Origin: Prorocentrum cordatum
Lineage: Eukaryota > Sar > Dinophyceae > Prorocentrales > Prorocentraceae
NCBI GenBank assembly: GCA_963575745.1
Contig: CAUYUJ010010391.1
Coordinates: forward strand, 64,001-128,000
DNA: 64,000 nt
Reading direction: 5' to 3'
Below the pieces are notes generated by a model. That model was not told the DNA's origin. It made no database searches and was given only the letters and a program-made list of their open reading frames with translations. The position numbers were made by a program, and so were the translations under genes. This document shows positions 13,020-23,639 of the stretch, piece by piece (positions within the stretch are counted from its first letter, which is position 1; every line of letters begins with the position of its first letter).

Positions 13020-14232
13020 CCATATACATCACCACAACAACCACCACCACCACAAACCACCATGCCACCACCACCACCACCACCACAACCATCATCAACA
13101 CCAGCACTACCTGACCCAAGGCCAAAACACGGTCGCGGGAAGACCCGAAGGCCTCACCAAGACCACCATCATCACCACAAACCACCACACCACCACCACC
13201 ACCGCCACCACCACCATCAACCAGCACAACCCACCACCACCACAACCACCACCACCACAAACCACAGCACAACCACCACACCACCAAAAACGCCACCACC
13301 ACCGCCACAGCCCACCACAACCACCACGACCACCACGACCACCACAAACCACCTCACCACTACCACCACCACCACCGTCACCACCACCACCACCACAACC
13401 CACCACCACCACAAACCACACCACCACCGCCATCACCACCAGCCACCACCACCAACACCACCACCAGCAGCACACTCACCACCACCACCATCACAACCCA
13501 CCACCACCACCACAAATCACCAGCCACCACCACCACAACTCACCATCACCACCACCATAACCCACCACGCAACCACCACCACCACAGCCACCATCACCAC
13601 CACCACCACCACAACCCACCACCACCACCACCACACCCACAACAACCCACCACCACGACCACCACCACCACCACACTTTATCACACTACCGCCAACGCTA
13701 CAACCACCACCTCACTACCAGAACAACCTACCACCACCACCAAAAGCCACCACACCACCGCCACCACCACCACCACAACCCACCACAACCACCACGACCA
13801 CCACCACCACCACAAACCACCACACCACTACCACCACCATCACCACCACCACGACCACCACCACTACAACCCACCACCACCACCACAAACCACCACACCA
13901 CCACCACAGCCACCACCACCACCACTACAACCAGCAGAACCCCCCACCAACACAATCACCACCATCACCACAAACCACCACACCACGGCCACCACCACCA
14001 CAACCCCCCACAACCACCACGACTACCATCACCACCGCAAACCACCACACCACTACCACCACCATCACCACCACCACCGCCACCACCACAACCACAACCC
14101 ACCACTACCACCACCACCACCACCACCACCACTACCACAAACCATCACACCACCAGCACAACAACCACCAAAACCATCACCACTACCACCCACAACCCAC
14201 CACACCACCACAGCTCACCACCACCATCAACA
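13020..14232 (+). repeat. imperfect (CCA)n tract, about 1.2 kb
   Basis: CCA/CAC triplets with CAT, CAA, CAG and CGA interruptions. The 483-codon plus frame through it is a His/Thr/Pro artefact. The minus strand reads Val/Gly/Trp. Confidence 0.9.
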
Positions 14233-15500
14233 TCTCAGAGAGGCCGCAAGAGACGTCCAAGAGGCGCCCAGGAGGCTCCACAAATGCCCTTCAGAGGCTC
14301 CGGAGAGCCCTCTGACGAGACCCAAAGAGGCATCCATGAGGACTCTGACCCAAAAACCAGGCACGGTGGCGGAGCGTCGTCGTCGTCGTCGTCGTCATCG
14401 TTGTCGCCGTCGGCTTTGTCGACGCTCCCCGCCGCCGCCGCCAATCGCCGCAAGCGCCGGCGCCGGCCAACAAAAGGAAGTCGTCGTCTTCATCGACGCT
14501 CCCCGCCGCCGCCGCCGGTTGCCACCGACGCCAGCGCTGGCACGAGGAGAGGGAGAGAGGAGAAACACGGGGGGGGGGGTTTGAACCCCTACCCCCCCTC
14601 CGTTACAAAAGAGGGGGGGTGTTCGAACCCCACCCCCCTCAATTCAGGGGGGGTGGTCCGGTTCCAAATTCCTTCCCCCTCCAAGCGCCCACAGAACGCG
14701 CTCTTTCGGACTTCTGGGGGACCCCGTATTGAGAAACCCAGGACATCGGATGCCTGGGATGATACTTCTCACTCACTGTGGATCCAGGGGGGTCGCCACG
14801 TCGTGAGACTCCCTGCTGGACTGCTGTCTCGCTGGGCGTTCCTTGTCGTCTTTCGTTGTCCCGTCCTGCCTCATGTTCCCTGCTTCTCGTCTCTCCAGTC
14901 TTACTTATTTTCAGCTGTCTACTACGGGGGCCCTCGGCGTAAAACAAGCCACCCGGGATGGTGCGCGCTAAGTCTTCCAAGAGCGCCTCAAGAGGGCCGT
15001 AAGAGCCCGAGACGGCATGAGTCTACCTCAAGGCGGCCCCGAGACGGTCTAAGAGGCCCCAGAAGAGCCCACCGTATCGTGGAACAGCCCCGACTTCTTC
15101 AATGGTTTCAGTTGACAGTGTTCCTCCTGAAATCTCCCAAGGTAGCTTCAATGCGGCCCCAGATGCCCAACTATAGGTCCAAACTCGCTCGTGGTCCCAA
15201 GGCGGCCTCTAGAGGCCGCATGACGCCGCCAACATCGTTCACGATGGCCCCAAGTCGGCCAGAATATTCTCCCAAGCTCCCAATAATCCCCAACATTGCC
15301 CCTGGCGGTTCCAATGCAGCCCCACTGTTTCAAGAGGTAACCCTGAGGTGGCCACCAGAAGCCCAAGATGCCCCTTCATATGCTCTCGTATGACCCAAGA
15401 CACACCCGAGGTGGCCCAAACATGCTCCCAAGACGGCTCTTCCTGGGGCCCGCGGGGGTTGCGTAGCTCTTCAGACAGAGAAAGCATGCAGCAGGAGAGA
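14233..15500. other. no gene recognised; weak CCAAGA repeat remnants
   Basis: 14370-14560 contains (CGT)n and GCCGCC runs. 14970-15420 has a degenerate GGCCCCAAGA/CCAAGATG pattern related to the 11-base minisatellite. The minus frame 14639-14980 (113 codons) is not low-complexity but matches no family I know, and I do not call it. Confidence 0.4.
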
Positions 15501-15504
15501 AAGA

Positions 15505-15592
15505 GAGAGAAAGAAATAGAGGGAGAAAGAGAAGGAGAGAGAGAGAGAGAGAGAGACAGAGAGGGAGAGAGAGAGAGAGAGAGAGAAACACA
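15505..15592 (+). repeat. (GA)n microsatellite
   Basis: GA dinucleotides with GGA and CA interruptions, downstream of the 3' end of the minus-strand retroelement. Confidence 0.85.
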
Positions 15593-15965
15593 AGTAGGTA
15601 GCAATGGTAATCAAACCTCTGTAAATCACATGATCTACTCACAATCGTATGTGCTGAATATAGCTTGCTATGAACCGTTGGCGCATACTCCTGCAGTGGG
15701 TTGTCAACGAGTAGACGGCGTCCAGATAATCGGCAGGGCAGCGACAATATAGGTCCAAGATCGCCCAAGATGGCCTTCAGAGGAGCGAAGACGCCACCAA
15801 CATCGCTCAAGATGGCCCCAGATCGACCCCCAAATGCTCCCAATAAATACATAGCCCTCGGATGCCTCGTGATACTGCCGAGCGGGCTCGGCGGATTCTT
15901 GCATAAATTCAAGGCGGAGAGGCGGAGGGCCGCGCGGGCGCTTACAGCCGCCTGCCGAGGCCGCC

Positions 15966-18900
15966 TCAGCCCGCGGCGCGCGTCCCCGCGCGGCCTGCGC
16001 GGGCGGCCGCTCCCGTCGCGGCTCGCCCGCGCTCGCGGGCCGCCGCTGCGTCCGCGAAGCCGTGGGCTCCACGCACACCCTCGAGCCCTGGGCGGGACCG
16101 CCGCGGCTCGGCGGCCTCCTCCCGCGGGGCCGCCGCGGCCAGCCGCCGCGTAGCCGCGGCGCTCGGCGGCGCAGCCGCCTGGCTCCCAGCGCCAGCCGCA
16201 GGCGGTGGGGGCTGGGCGGCTGCTGGCAGCCGCTGCGCTGGCACGGGCGTTGCCACGAGCGCCTGCCCCTCCGCGCCGTGGCCCTGCCTGGCCTGGAGTG
16301 CCGCCGCCCAGCGCCGGCGCGTGCACTCCGTTGGAGAGGCCAGCGGCGCGATCCGCTCCTTCGACGCTGGCAGGATGCCGCGAGCGAAGTCCGACCGCGC
16401 CTGGGCTCTGGATCCCTTCTTGCACTTGGGCTGCCCAGCCGCCGCGTTGGCCCCGCACTGCTTGCCCAGGCCGCGGCGCGCGTACCTGGGGGGGCGGCAG
16501 TTCATCCAGCAAGCCGCGCAGACCAAGAAGGGCTCGGAGTCGTCACCTTCGACTCTCGACTCCATGAGGAGGTGGCCGTTGACCCTCCATCCCGCTGGAC
16601 GGGCTGCATCAGCCGCCTCCGCAGTGGCTGGCCCGCTGCTCGCCGCCTCCGCCGCCGCCAGGCGCGGGCAGGGCGCGGGGGCTGAGGCCTCGCGGCGCCT
16701 CGGCTGCACCTGCGCCCTGCGCTGGGCGACGCGTCGCAGGGCATCCGCGGGCGACGCGGCCGAGGCGGGGCGGCGCACCATGGGCGAAGGGCGCGAGCTG
16801 GAGGCGCCGGCAGCCGCCACCGCTGCCAGGGCCGCCGCCGTGGCGAGGAGGGGGCCGCCATCAGCCGCCGAGGCCTGCGCCTCGGCGTAGCCACCGCAAA
16901 GCTCCGCGTCGATCTCCTTCACGTTGCCATCGCCATACAGCGCGACGTGCTCCGCGTCGCGTGGCGCCTGGCGAACCTGCCGCGGGCGGCGCGCCAAGGG
17001 GGCAGCTGGGGGCGGCAGGCTGCTGTCTGCAGGCCGCGGCGGCTGCCCAGGGCCTCCGCCAGCGGCGTGCCCGACAGCGGCGGCTGCCTCGCGGCCCTCG
17101 GGGAGCTCGATGGGTTCCGAGATGCCGCTGCCGCGCACCAGCGCCGCGCCGTCAGGAGCAGCCAACAGCGCGTCCAGCCCCGCGATGCCAGCCGCGCGCA
17201 CCTCCACGTCGTGTTTCTTCCCTAACTGGCCGCGCCCCTGGGACTGCGACTTCGGTGGGCTGAATCCACCTGTCCCAGGGGCGGGCTCCGCCGCGGCGGC
17301 GAACAGGGGGTCGGCCTCGCCGTCGAGCTCCTCCGCAATGCAGGGGGTGAGGTCCCGCAAGCCCGACTCCGTGTCCTGGACCTCGAAATCGGCGGCGAAG
17401 CGCGCCGCGAAGCGGGTGCGGGCCTGGCAGCCCTGGAGCAGGCGGGCCTCCTCGTCGGCGATGGCGTGCATCGCCGCGCCCGCCTTCGCGAGCTGGCCCA
17501 AGAGGCGGTTGCCGAAGAGCTCCACCTCCATGAGGTCGCCCCGCTCGATGGCCGCCCGCGAACGGGAGGGGATGAGCTTCAGGGCAGACGGCGCCGCACC
17601 CCTCGCCTGCGCCACCCACTCGCCAACGGTCGTGAGAACCGCCACCGACCAGACCGCGCTCCTGATCATCAGGTCGTTGTTGACGCAGGAGCCGTCCGTG
17701 AAGACGAGGGTGCCCGCGGGCACCACGAGTGCGCCCGCGTCCCAGCCGCGCGAGCGGCGCTCCCCGCCAGGGACACAGCGCGGCCTCTGCACCTGGCACT
17801 GGGCGCCGACGAAGAGGTCCTGGCAGAAGAGCTCCTCGTAGCGGTGGCCCATCAAGCTCACCAACTCGGCAGTTCGCTTGAAACGGTCGTGGCCGGTCCG
17901 CGCGTAGAACTTGCCGTCGAGATAGACTGAGGCTGCCCCAAAGCCAAGCTGGCGGGCGAGCGCGAGCCCCAGGTTGTGTGGGTAGACCGCCATGTCACAG
18001 CTGTTCGCATCCTTGCCCCAGACCAAAGTGGGCTGGTGGTCCTTCTCCCACTTGACACCGTAGCGGCGGCGCACCCTGCGCCAGATGCGCAACCACTTGC
18101 CCATGAGGCCGATCGGGCGGCGGCCTCCGTCTGGCTTCCCCAGGAAGAGGAACACCGTGGTGAAGAGGGCCGTGGGCTGCGGCTGCAACACCCAAGCCGT
18201 GAGCACCTCTGCCATCATATCGGCGAAGGGCCTGCCCTGGGAGAGGACCAGCCGCGGGTGGAACGCATCCCAGCCCAGAGCGGTCTGCTTCGGGAGCGAC
18301 TTCGCCGCCTCGAGGCTGTCGCCCACCGTGAACGGGGGCAACGCCATGGAGCAGATCCAATCGGCTGGTCTGGTCCTGTGCTCCCTATCGGCTCCTTTCC
18401 AGAAGGCCTTCCACTCAATGCGGACCTGGTTCTGGGCTTGCTGGACTACAACGGGGAGCGTCAGCCAGTCGGGGCAGCGCGCGATCACCGAGTCCAGCAC
18501 CTGATCGCGGTCCTGTATGACATCGCGGGCTCCCTTCGCCCCTTTCGTCGAGGCCACGTCCACGTAGTCCATCCAGCGCAGCCTGGCCGCCTTGGCTTCT
18601 TCTTTGCAGAGTCTCGCCGCCGCGCTCTCGATCATCTGCAGGAAGGCCTGCCCTTGCACAGAGGGCTCTTGGATCACCACAGTCAGCGAGTCCAGCTTAG
18701 TGCCTTCAAACATGGAGCAGCCCGCCTGCTCGAGCTTGGGCCCCAAGCTCTTGGCCACCTGCACCAGGTGCTTCATGTAGCCCCCGTGCCCCTCAGGGGG
18801 TGAGCTGACGGCAGCAGCCGCGCTGAGCTGCCTGGCGATCCTCCCGAGGCAGCGCCAGCACTTGGTGAGGGGGCTAAGCTTCCTGACAGCCTCCGTGCGC

Positions 18901-20846
18901 TGCAGCTTGGCCAGCTGGAGGGGCTTGTCCTGCGGTCGCCCTGGCTGGGGCTGGGCTGCAGGCTTCGCGGCTGCCGCGGCGCCCGCGCGGCCGCCAGGCG
19001 GGCGGCTGCCCGCCGCCTTGGGGCCCCGAACCTCAGGGGGTCTCACGCCCTCGCCCTTAGCCTCGCCAACTTGAATTGGGTACCCACTATTCCGCATGGG
19101 CCCCTGGCTGGGCTGAGGACTGCCAGTCCTTCGGTCGGGCCCATCCAAGTCCGCCGCAGCGCTTGGCTCTGTCCTGCTACTGAGCGCCTTGAACTTGGAA
19201 CCATGGCGCGCATCGTCGGAGCGTCGGTCCTGGCGCAGCAGCGGCCCAGTGAAGGGAAGCCCTTCCCCAGCGTCGGCCTCGACGTTGGCCGCCAGGTAGG
19301 CGTGCATGCCGCCGCTCGGCGCCGCCTTCGCCGCGGGGCGGCTGGGCGCCGCCGCCTCTGCCTCCTCAGCCCCGTCTGGGACGGGCGGCGCCGCGCTTAC
19401 GGGGCCGCCGCCTGGCAGCAGGGTGCTACCCGCGGGCCTGGCCGCTGCCAGCAGCAGCGCCAGCAGCAGGTGGAGGGGCCGCCGCAGCAGCCTTTTGGTC
19501 GGCAGCGCGCTGTCGGGCCGCCTCGTCTGCCGCTCGGCTCTCCACGGCGGCCGCTGGGGGGGGCCCTGCGCCAGGCGCAGCGCCTGCTGCTGGGGCGGCG
19601 GCAGCAGCAGGGGCGGCCGCCTGTCCTGCTGGCTGCGGCGGGGCGGCCGCGCCCCGCACGGGGGTGCCAGCGGCCACGGCTGCTGCAGGCCCCTCCACGG
19701 TGCGCTTGCGCTTCTTGGCCGCCTCCTCCTCGATCTGGCGCTTGATGCGCTGCTGGTGCTCCTGGCAGTTGCGCTCGAACGTAGCCTGCGCCCCCTGCGT
19801 GATCTGAAGCCCCTCGTCACAGAGGCGCCTGAGGGTGGCCTGCGCCTCCTCCTCCAGCTCCGCGAAGTTCTCGAATGACTACGCGTCGAAGTTGAAGGTG
19901 AGCTGCCTCGCTCCATCGGGCTGGGCGCCCACGACACCAGCCGCTTGGGCTCGCTGGCGGAGGAGGGCGTTCTCCTCCTCTTTGGCCTCTGCGAGGTTGA
20001 CCGCCGCCTCGTCGCGCCAGCCTCGGCACAGAGCGAGGTGGTCCTCCGCCGCCACGAGCGCGTCCGCCGCCTCGTCGAGCTGGCGCTGGAGGTGGATCCG
20101 CTTCGCCGTGGCCGACTGCAGCCTCTGCTCGAGCGGCTTCGGAGCTGGGGCGACCGCGGGCGCGACGCAGCCCCGCGCGTCACGGACTGCCTCCTGCAGC
20201 CTGGCCGCGATGGCGGGGTCCCCGCAGGCGAGGAGCGCTTCGAGCTCGCTCTCGGGGGGGGCCGACCAGGGGGCCTTCGGGAAGGCGCCTCCGCCACGGC
20301 CACCCGCGCCCCCACCGCCGCCACGGGAGGCTGCACCACCACCGCCGCCGCGGGAGGCTCCTCCACGGCCCTTGCCGCCCTTCCCGCCCTTGGCGCCATT
20401 CTTCGGTGGGCCTCCGCTGCCGCCTCCTCGCAGTGCGGGTTGGGAGCCGCCGCCGCCGTCGTCCGCCCAGACCCCGACGCGGGGCGAAGGCTTCGAGGGC
20501 GCCAGCTCCAGCCCGATCCCGCACAGCCAGCACTTCGCATTCCTGCGGAAGTTCCAGCGGAAACGGCAGCCCGTGCACACGACAAAGCCAGGCTCGGCCT
20601 TCGGCCCCATCGCCGGAACGGGCGGGCGCGCTGCTCAGCCGCGGGCGTGCAGCAGGCAGGTGCCGACGGGGGCGGACCCGCCGACACAGAAGAAGCCGTG
20701 ACCCGCAGGTCCAGGGTGCTGCAGTGGCAGCAGACACTTGTTGGAAAGGAAGGTAGCCTCAAAGCAAAACCTCCCTCGCGCTTAGTCGCCCCGAAAGACT
20801 CGCGGTCGTCGGGACGGTTCATTGCCTTGAGTCAGAATGGCTACGG
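15966..20846 (-). mobile_element. decayed dinoflagellate retroelement (zinc finger, RT, RNase H) with spliced-leader relic
   Basis: Read 5' to 3' on the minus strand. A spliced-leader-like sequence (20846-20826) is followed two bases later by ATG. A frame starting MGPKAEPGF at 20610 has a zinc finger of the form CxxC...CWLCG, a Gly-rich stretch and a Glu/Arg coiled coil. It meets an in-frame TAG at 19881-19879 and continues open to a TAG at 19428-19426. The sensible reading then moves to another frame, which stays open to 15966. That frame carries RT-like blocks: TALGWDAFHPRL (about 18260), LFLGKPDGGRRPIGLM (about 18125) and VYLDGKFYARTGHDRFKR (about 17905, block A). It then jumps directly to TDGSC (17700-17686), the start of an RNase H fold, and ends with a Cys-rich segment (CAACWMNC, about 16510). 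No YxDD palm motif lies between block A and TDGSC, so the palm is deleted. The 1618-codon frame upstream of about 19450 is an out-of-frame shadow. It is most likely a dead copy. Confidence 0.8.
20826..20846 (-). other. relic of the dinoflagellate trans-spliced leader
   Basis: The minus strand reads CCGTAGCCATTCTGACTCAA plus a final G. It matches the conserved 21 bases of the dinoflagellate spliced leader (known from established work on this group) at 19 of 21 positions. An ATG follows after GC. Its position at the exact 5' edge of the retroelement implies the copy was made from a trans-spliced, mature mRNA that was reverse transcribed and re-inserted. Confidence 0.75.
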
Positions 20847-20852
20847 ACTGTG

Positions 20853-21035
20853 AAGGCATTGGATAAGGAACCATCAGGCAAGGAACCCAGGGTATGGAAG
20901 CCAGTGGGGCAGCACCTAAGGCTTGACCATGGACATCAACGCCACCCTCATCAGATAAGGACCCCTCCAGGGTCTGACGCCTCCTGGGCACATTCCTCAA
21001 CGAACGCCCCCGCCGTAGCCCCAATATGGCATAGA
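20853..21035 (+). repeat. dispersed repeat (GGATAAGGAACCA family), copy 1
   Basis: It starts at GCATTGGATAAGGAACCA, passes GAACCCAGGGTATGGAAGCC and CCATGGACATCAACGCC, and ends at CATTCCTCAACGAACGCC. The same blocks in the same order recur at 30985-31270, where about 105 extra bases separate the first and second halves. It directly abuts the spliced-leader relic, so it may be the target into which the retroelement inserted. Confidence 0.65.
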
Positions 21036-21189
21036 GATAACCTGAAGGGGGCTCCCAACTGCCCCGGTATGTCGCTGAGCAAGCTCTTCCACTGCCTACG
21101 CTGTCTCACAATGTATCCTCTCAGGATGGCCTTCCGCCTGGGAGGCCAGCGGCAGAGGGCGCAACAGACAGAGAACACATACACACTGA

Positions 21190-21390
21190 TAGAGAGAGAG
21201 AGAGAGAGAGAGCGAGATAATTAAACAACCAAGAGGGAGAGAGAGGGAGAGGAACGTGAAGGATACATGACACACACACACACACACACGCACAACACAC
21301 AAACACACACACACACGCACGCACGCTTGCACGCTTGCAAGCGCACGCGCACGCGCACACGCACCCGCACGCGCACACACATATCAATAT

Positions 21391-21444
<54 letters not shown>

Positions 21445-21481
21445 CGAAAGAGGGAGAGAGAGAGAGAGAGAGAAATAAAGC

Positions 21482-21522
<41 letters not shown>

Positions 21523-21535
21523 AGAGACAATTAAA
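21190..21535 (+). repeat. (GA)n and (CA)n compound microsatellite
   Basis: GA runs at 21191-21215, 21394-21440 and 21450-21525, with CA/GCAC alternation between them (21268-21385) and further (CA)n at 21547-21563. The minus frames read Ser/Leu or Cys/Val runs and are artefacts. Confidence 0.9.
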
Positions 21536-21599
21536 CGAACGCGCGGACACACACACACACACGTGTATACACAACTATATATATACACATACATATATG

Positions 21600-23220
21600 T
21601 TTACGTGTGCGGGCGTATGGATTTACATAGATCTGTTTATATTTCCACAAGCAGATAGATCTAGAGGGAGGCAGCGGGACGTAATGGGGTATGAGTACCG
21701 AGCGGATGCCAATCGTCGGGCATCCGAATCTATTCACAATCGCATGTGCGTACGATTGTTTGACCCGAGTGTTTGGCTGGAGCTCCTGCGCTGACCCAAG
21801 GTTATCGTGGCTGCCTGCCGTGCGCGTGGATACAGAGCGCCGCACACCACTTACAACTCCCATATGCATTGGTGTGTGCTGTGCCCGACGACATGCCAAG
21901 AGTGCTGCACAGAATCCCGACTGGAAGCGAGGCCACCGCGAAATCCTGCTGCCTGCAAGCTTCAAATTTTAATGCGTGTGCTTCCTCCTCTGCCGCACCA
22001 TGCGAGCAAGCCTGAGCCTGGACCGAACCTTCTGCAGAGCGTCGGCATGCGCGAGAAGCCATGGGCATGCTGAACAGGCATGCTGCAACGTGGAACAGGA
22101 GCGCGCGGTGGCAGGTCATGTTGACATGTAACCAGCATCGGGATAACAAAGCGAGGAAAACACATGCAAAGCAATCTGACCCGAGCAACACCCCAATCAA
22201 CGCAATCAACAACATTTATGTCAACAAGACGGGCATGCGGAAATGGCATTGCCAGATACAATTTCCAAAACAACATTACAACGACATAGACACCAACTAA
22301 CTTTGACTCCCGGCGCGCACGCAAACCCTTCGTGCCAGGTGCAAGTACGCAGGCTGCGCCCTCCTACTGGCTCTGACCGATGTGCTGCCCTATGCTATCC
22401 CTTACAACTTCTTTCACAACAGAAGCTTGTAAGGTGCCTGCTCGCTTCGGAGCGGCACCTGAAAAATAATGCAGCGACGAACCAAGCCGACCCAAATAAG
22501 AAGTAGCCCAGTGCACACACAGCGGGGATACCACCGCATTGGGCGATTTCCCTGTGCTCGGTCTGTAATAGCATGCACGTGCAACCTGTGTATCTCCCCT
22601 TGCCTGTCACAGCAATCCGTCTCTGGCGCGAGAGTCTCTCCGCCACGGTCTTTCTCGACTACATCCACTTACCAAACCGATTGCCCAATCAGAACTTGCA
22701 CGCGGCGTGCCCACACCTCACTCGTTGCTCGATCGCCCGCGTAGCTTGCCCATGTTGCTTTAATGATGGATCTCACGGCGCCTTTGCTGCATGACCGTGA
22801 CTGTACCGCACCGCAAGCAGAACTTGCACACAACTGCCTCCTCGAATACTTCATTGGTGTAATTTCCGCCATCACCTCCTTGACAAATCGTGGCCGACGG
22901 GACCGTCGTCAAATTCGTTTTTTTCGTTTTGCAAGCGTTCTCTGCTGACTTGCAGCCTGACCATCAAACATAAGCGGTTAGATTCTTGACCAACCAATTT
23001 TGATATTTCCGTAATGCGTCAGGCTGCTAATCGCCAGGGTCTCCAGCTTGAGTGCCAGAAGAAAAGGACATTACTGCAACCCCATGGGCTTTTTATGGTT
23101 CGGCACACCCGCGTCTCAACCACAACAGACGCATGGCTTGCCGCGCAGAGCAGGACATTTTCACACCGATTCAGCTTCGTCTTGGGCCTCAACGTTTCCG
23201 GGAAGTGGATGGCCGGACCG
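21600..23220. other. no gene recognised
   Basis: Moderately GC-balanced, complex sequence without repeats, recognisable domains or RNA genes. Frames are short and mutually overlapping. Confidence 0.5.
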
Positions 23221-23224
23221 AAGT

Positions 23225-23615
23225 GGTCGCGCAGACGTTGAGGCCTCCGCGGCCGAGGGCGCAGCAGATGGCTTCGGTGGCCGAGGGCGCAACCTGTGGC
23301 GCAACCAGGATCATGCGTGTTACAACCTGTGGCGGCCGCGGGCGCAACATACAGCGCAACCAATCAGCTTCCCACGGTGCAACTTTTGGCGCTGAAGATG
23401 GCACAACCTTTGGAGCAATCCATGGCACAATCAATGGTGCAGCCTCTGATGCAGCTGTTGGTGCAACCAGTGGAGCTCGGTGGAGGAGGGCGGCGGGGGA
23501 ACTGGAGCAACAGCCGTCGCAACCTGTGGCGCATTATCTGTTTCAACCTACAGTGAAACATGAAGCGCAAACCACGGCACAACCTCTGGCGTAATCGTCA
23601 GCGCAGCATGTGGCA
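23225..23615 (+). repeat. degenerate ~20 base repeat (GGYGCAACCTSTGG)
   Basis: Variants of GGCGCAACCTGTGGCGCAAC recur roughly fifteen times: near 23288, 23320, 23345, 23378, 23398, 23425, 23460, 23517, 23575 and elsewhere. Periods are about 20 to 40 bases. Frames across it are a by-product of the repeat. Confidence 0.65.
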
Positions 23616-23639
23616 GTTATGCGGTTCTGACGCTCTATC

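Noticed and set aside
12864-14315. 483-codon plus frame rich in His, Thr and Pro
   Set aside because: Translation of an imperfect (CCA)n tract.
14639-14980. 113-codon minus frame of normal composition
   Set aside because: No family recognised and no splice or repeat evidence; left uncalled.
19450-20822. N-terminal third of the 1618-codon minus frame
   Set aside because: It overlaps the zinc-finger/coiled-coil frame starting at 20610, which has real motifs; the 1618-codon frame reads as Arg/Ser/Pro noise there.
21013-21036. CCGTAGCCCCAATATGGCAT, a second possible spliced-leader relic
   Set aside because: Only the first eight bases and a TGGC match; it lies in the middle of a dispersed repeat whose other copy lacks the match.
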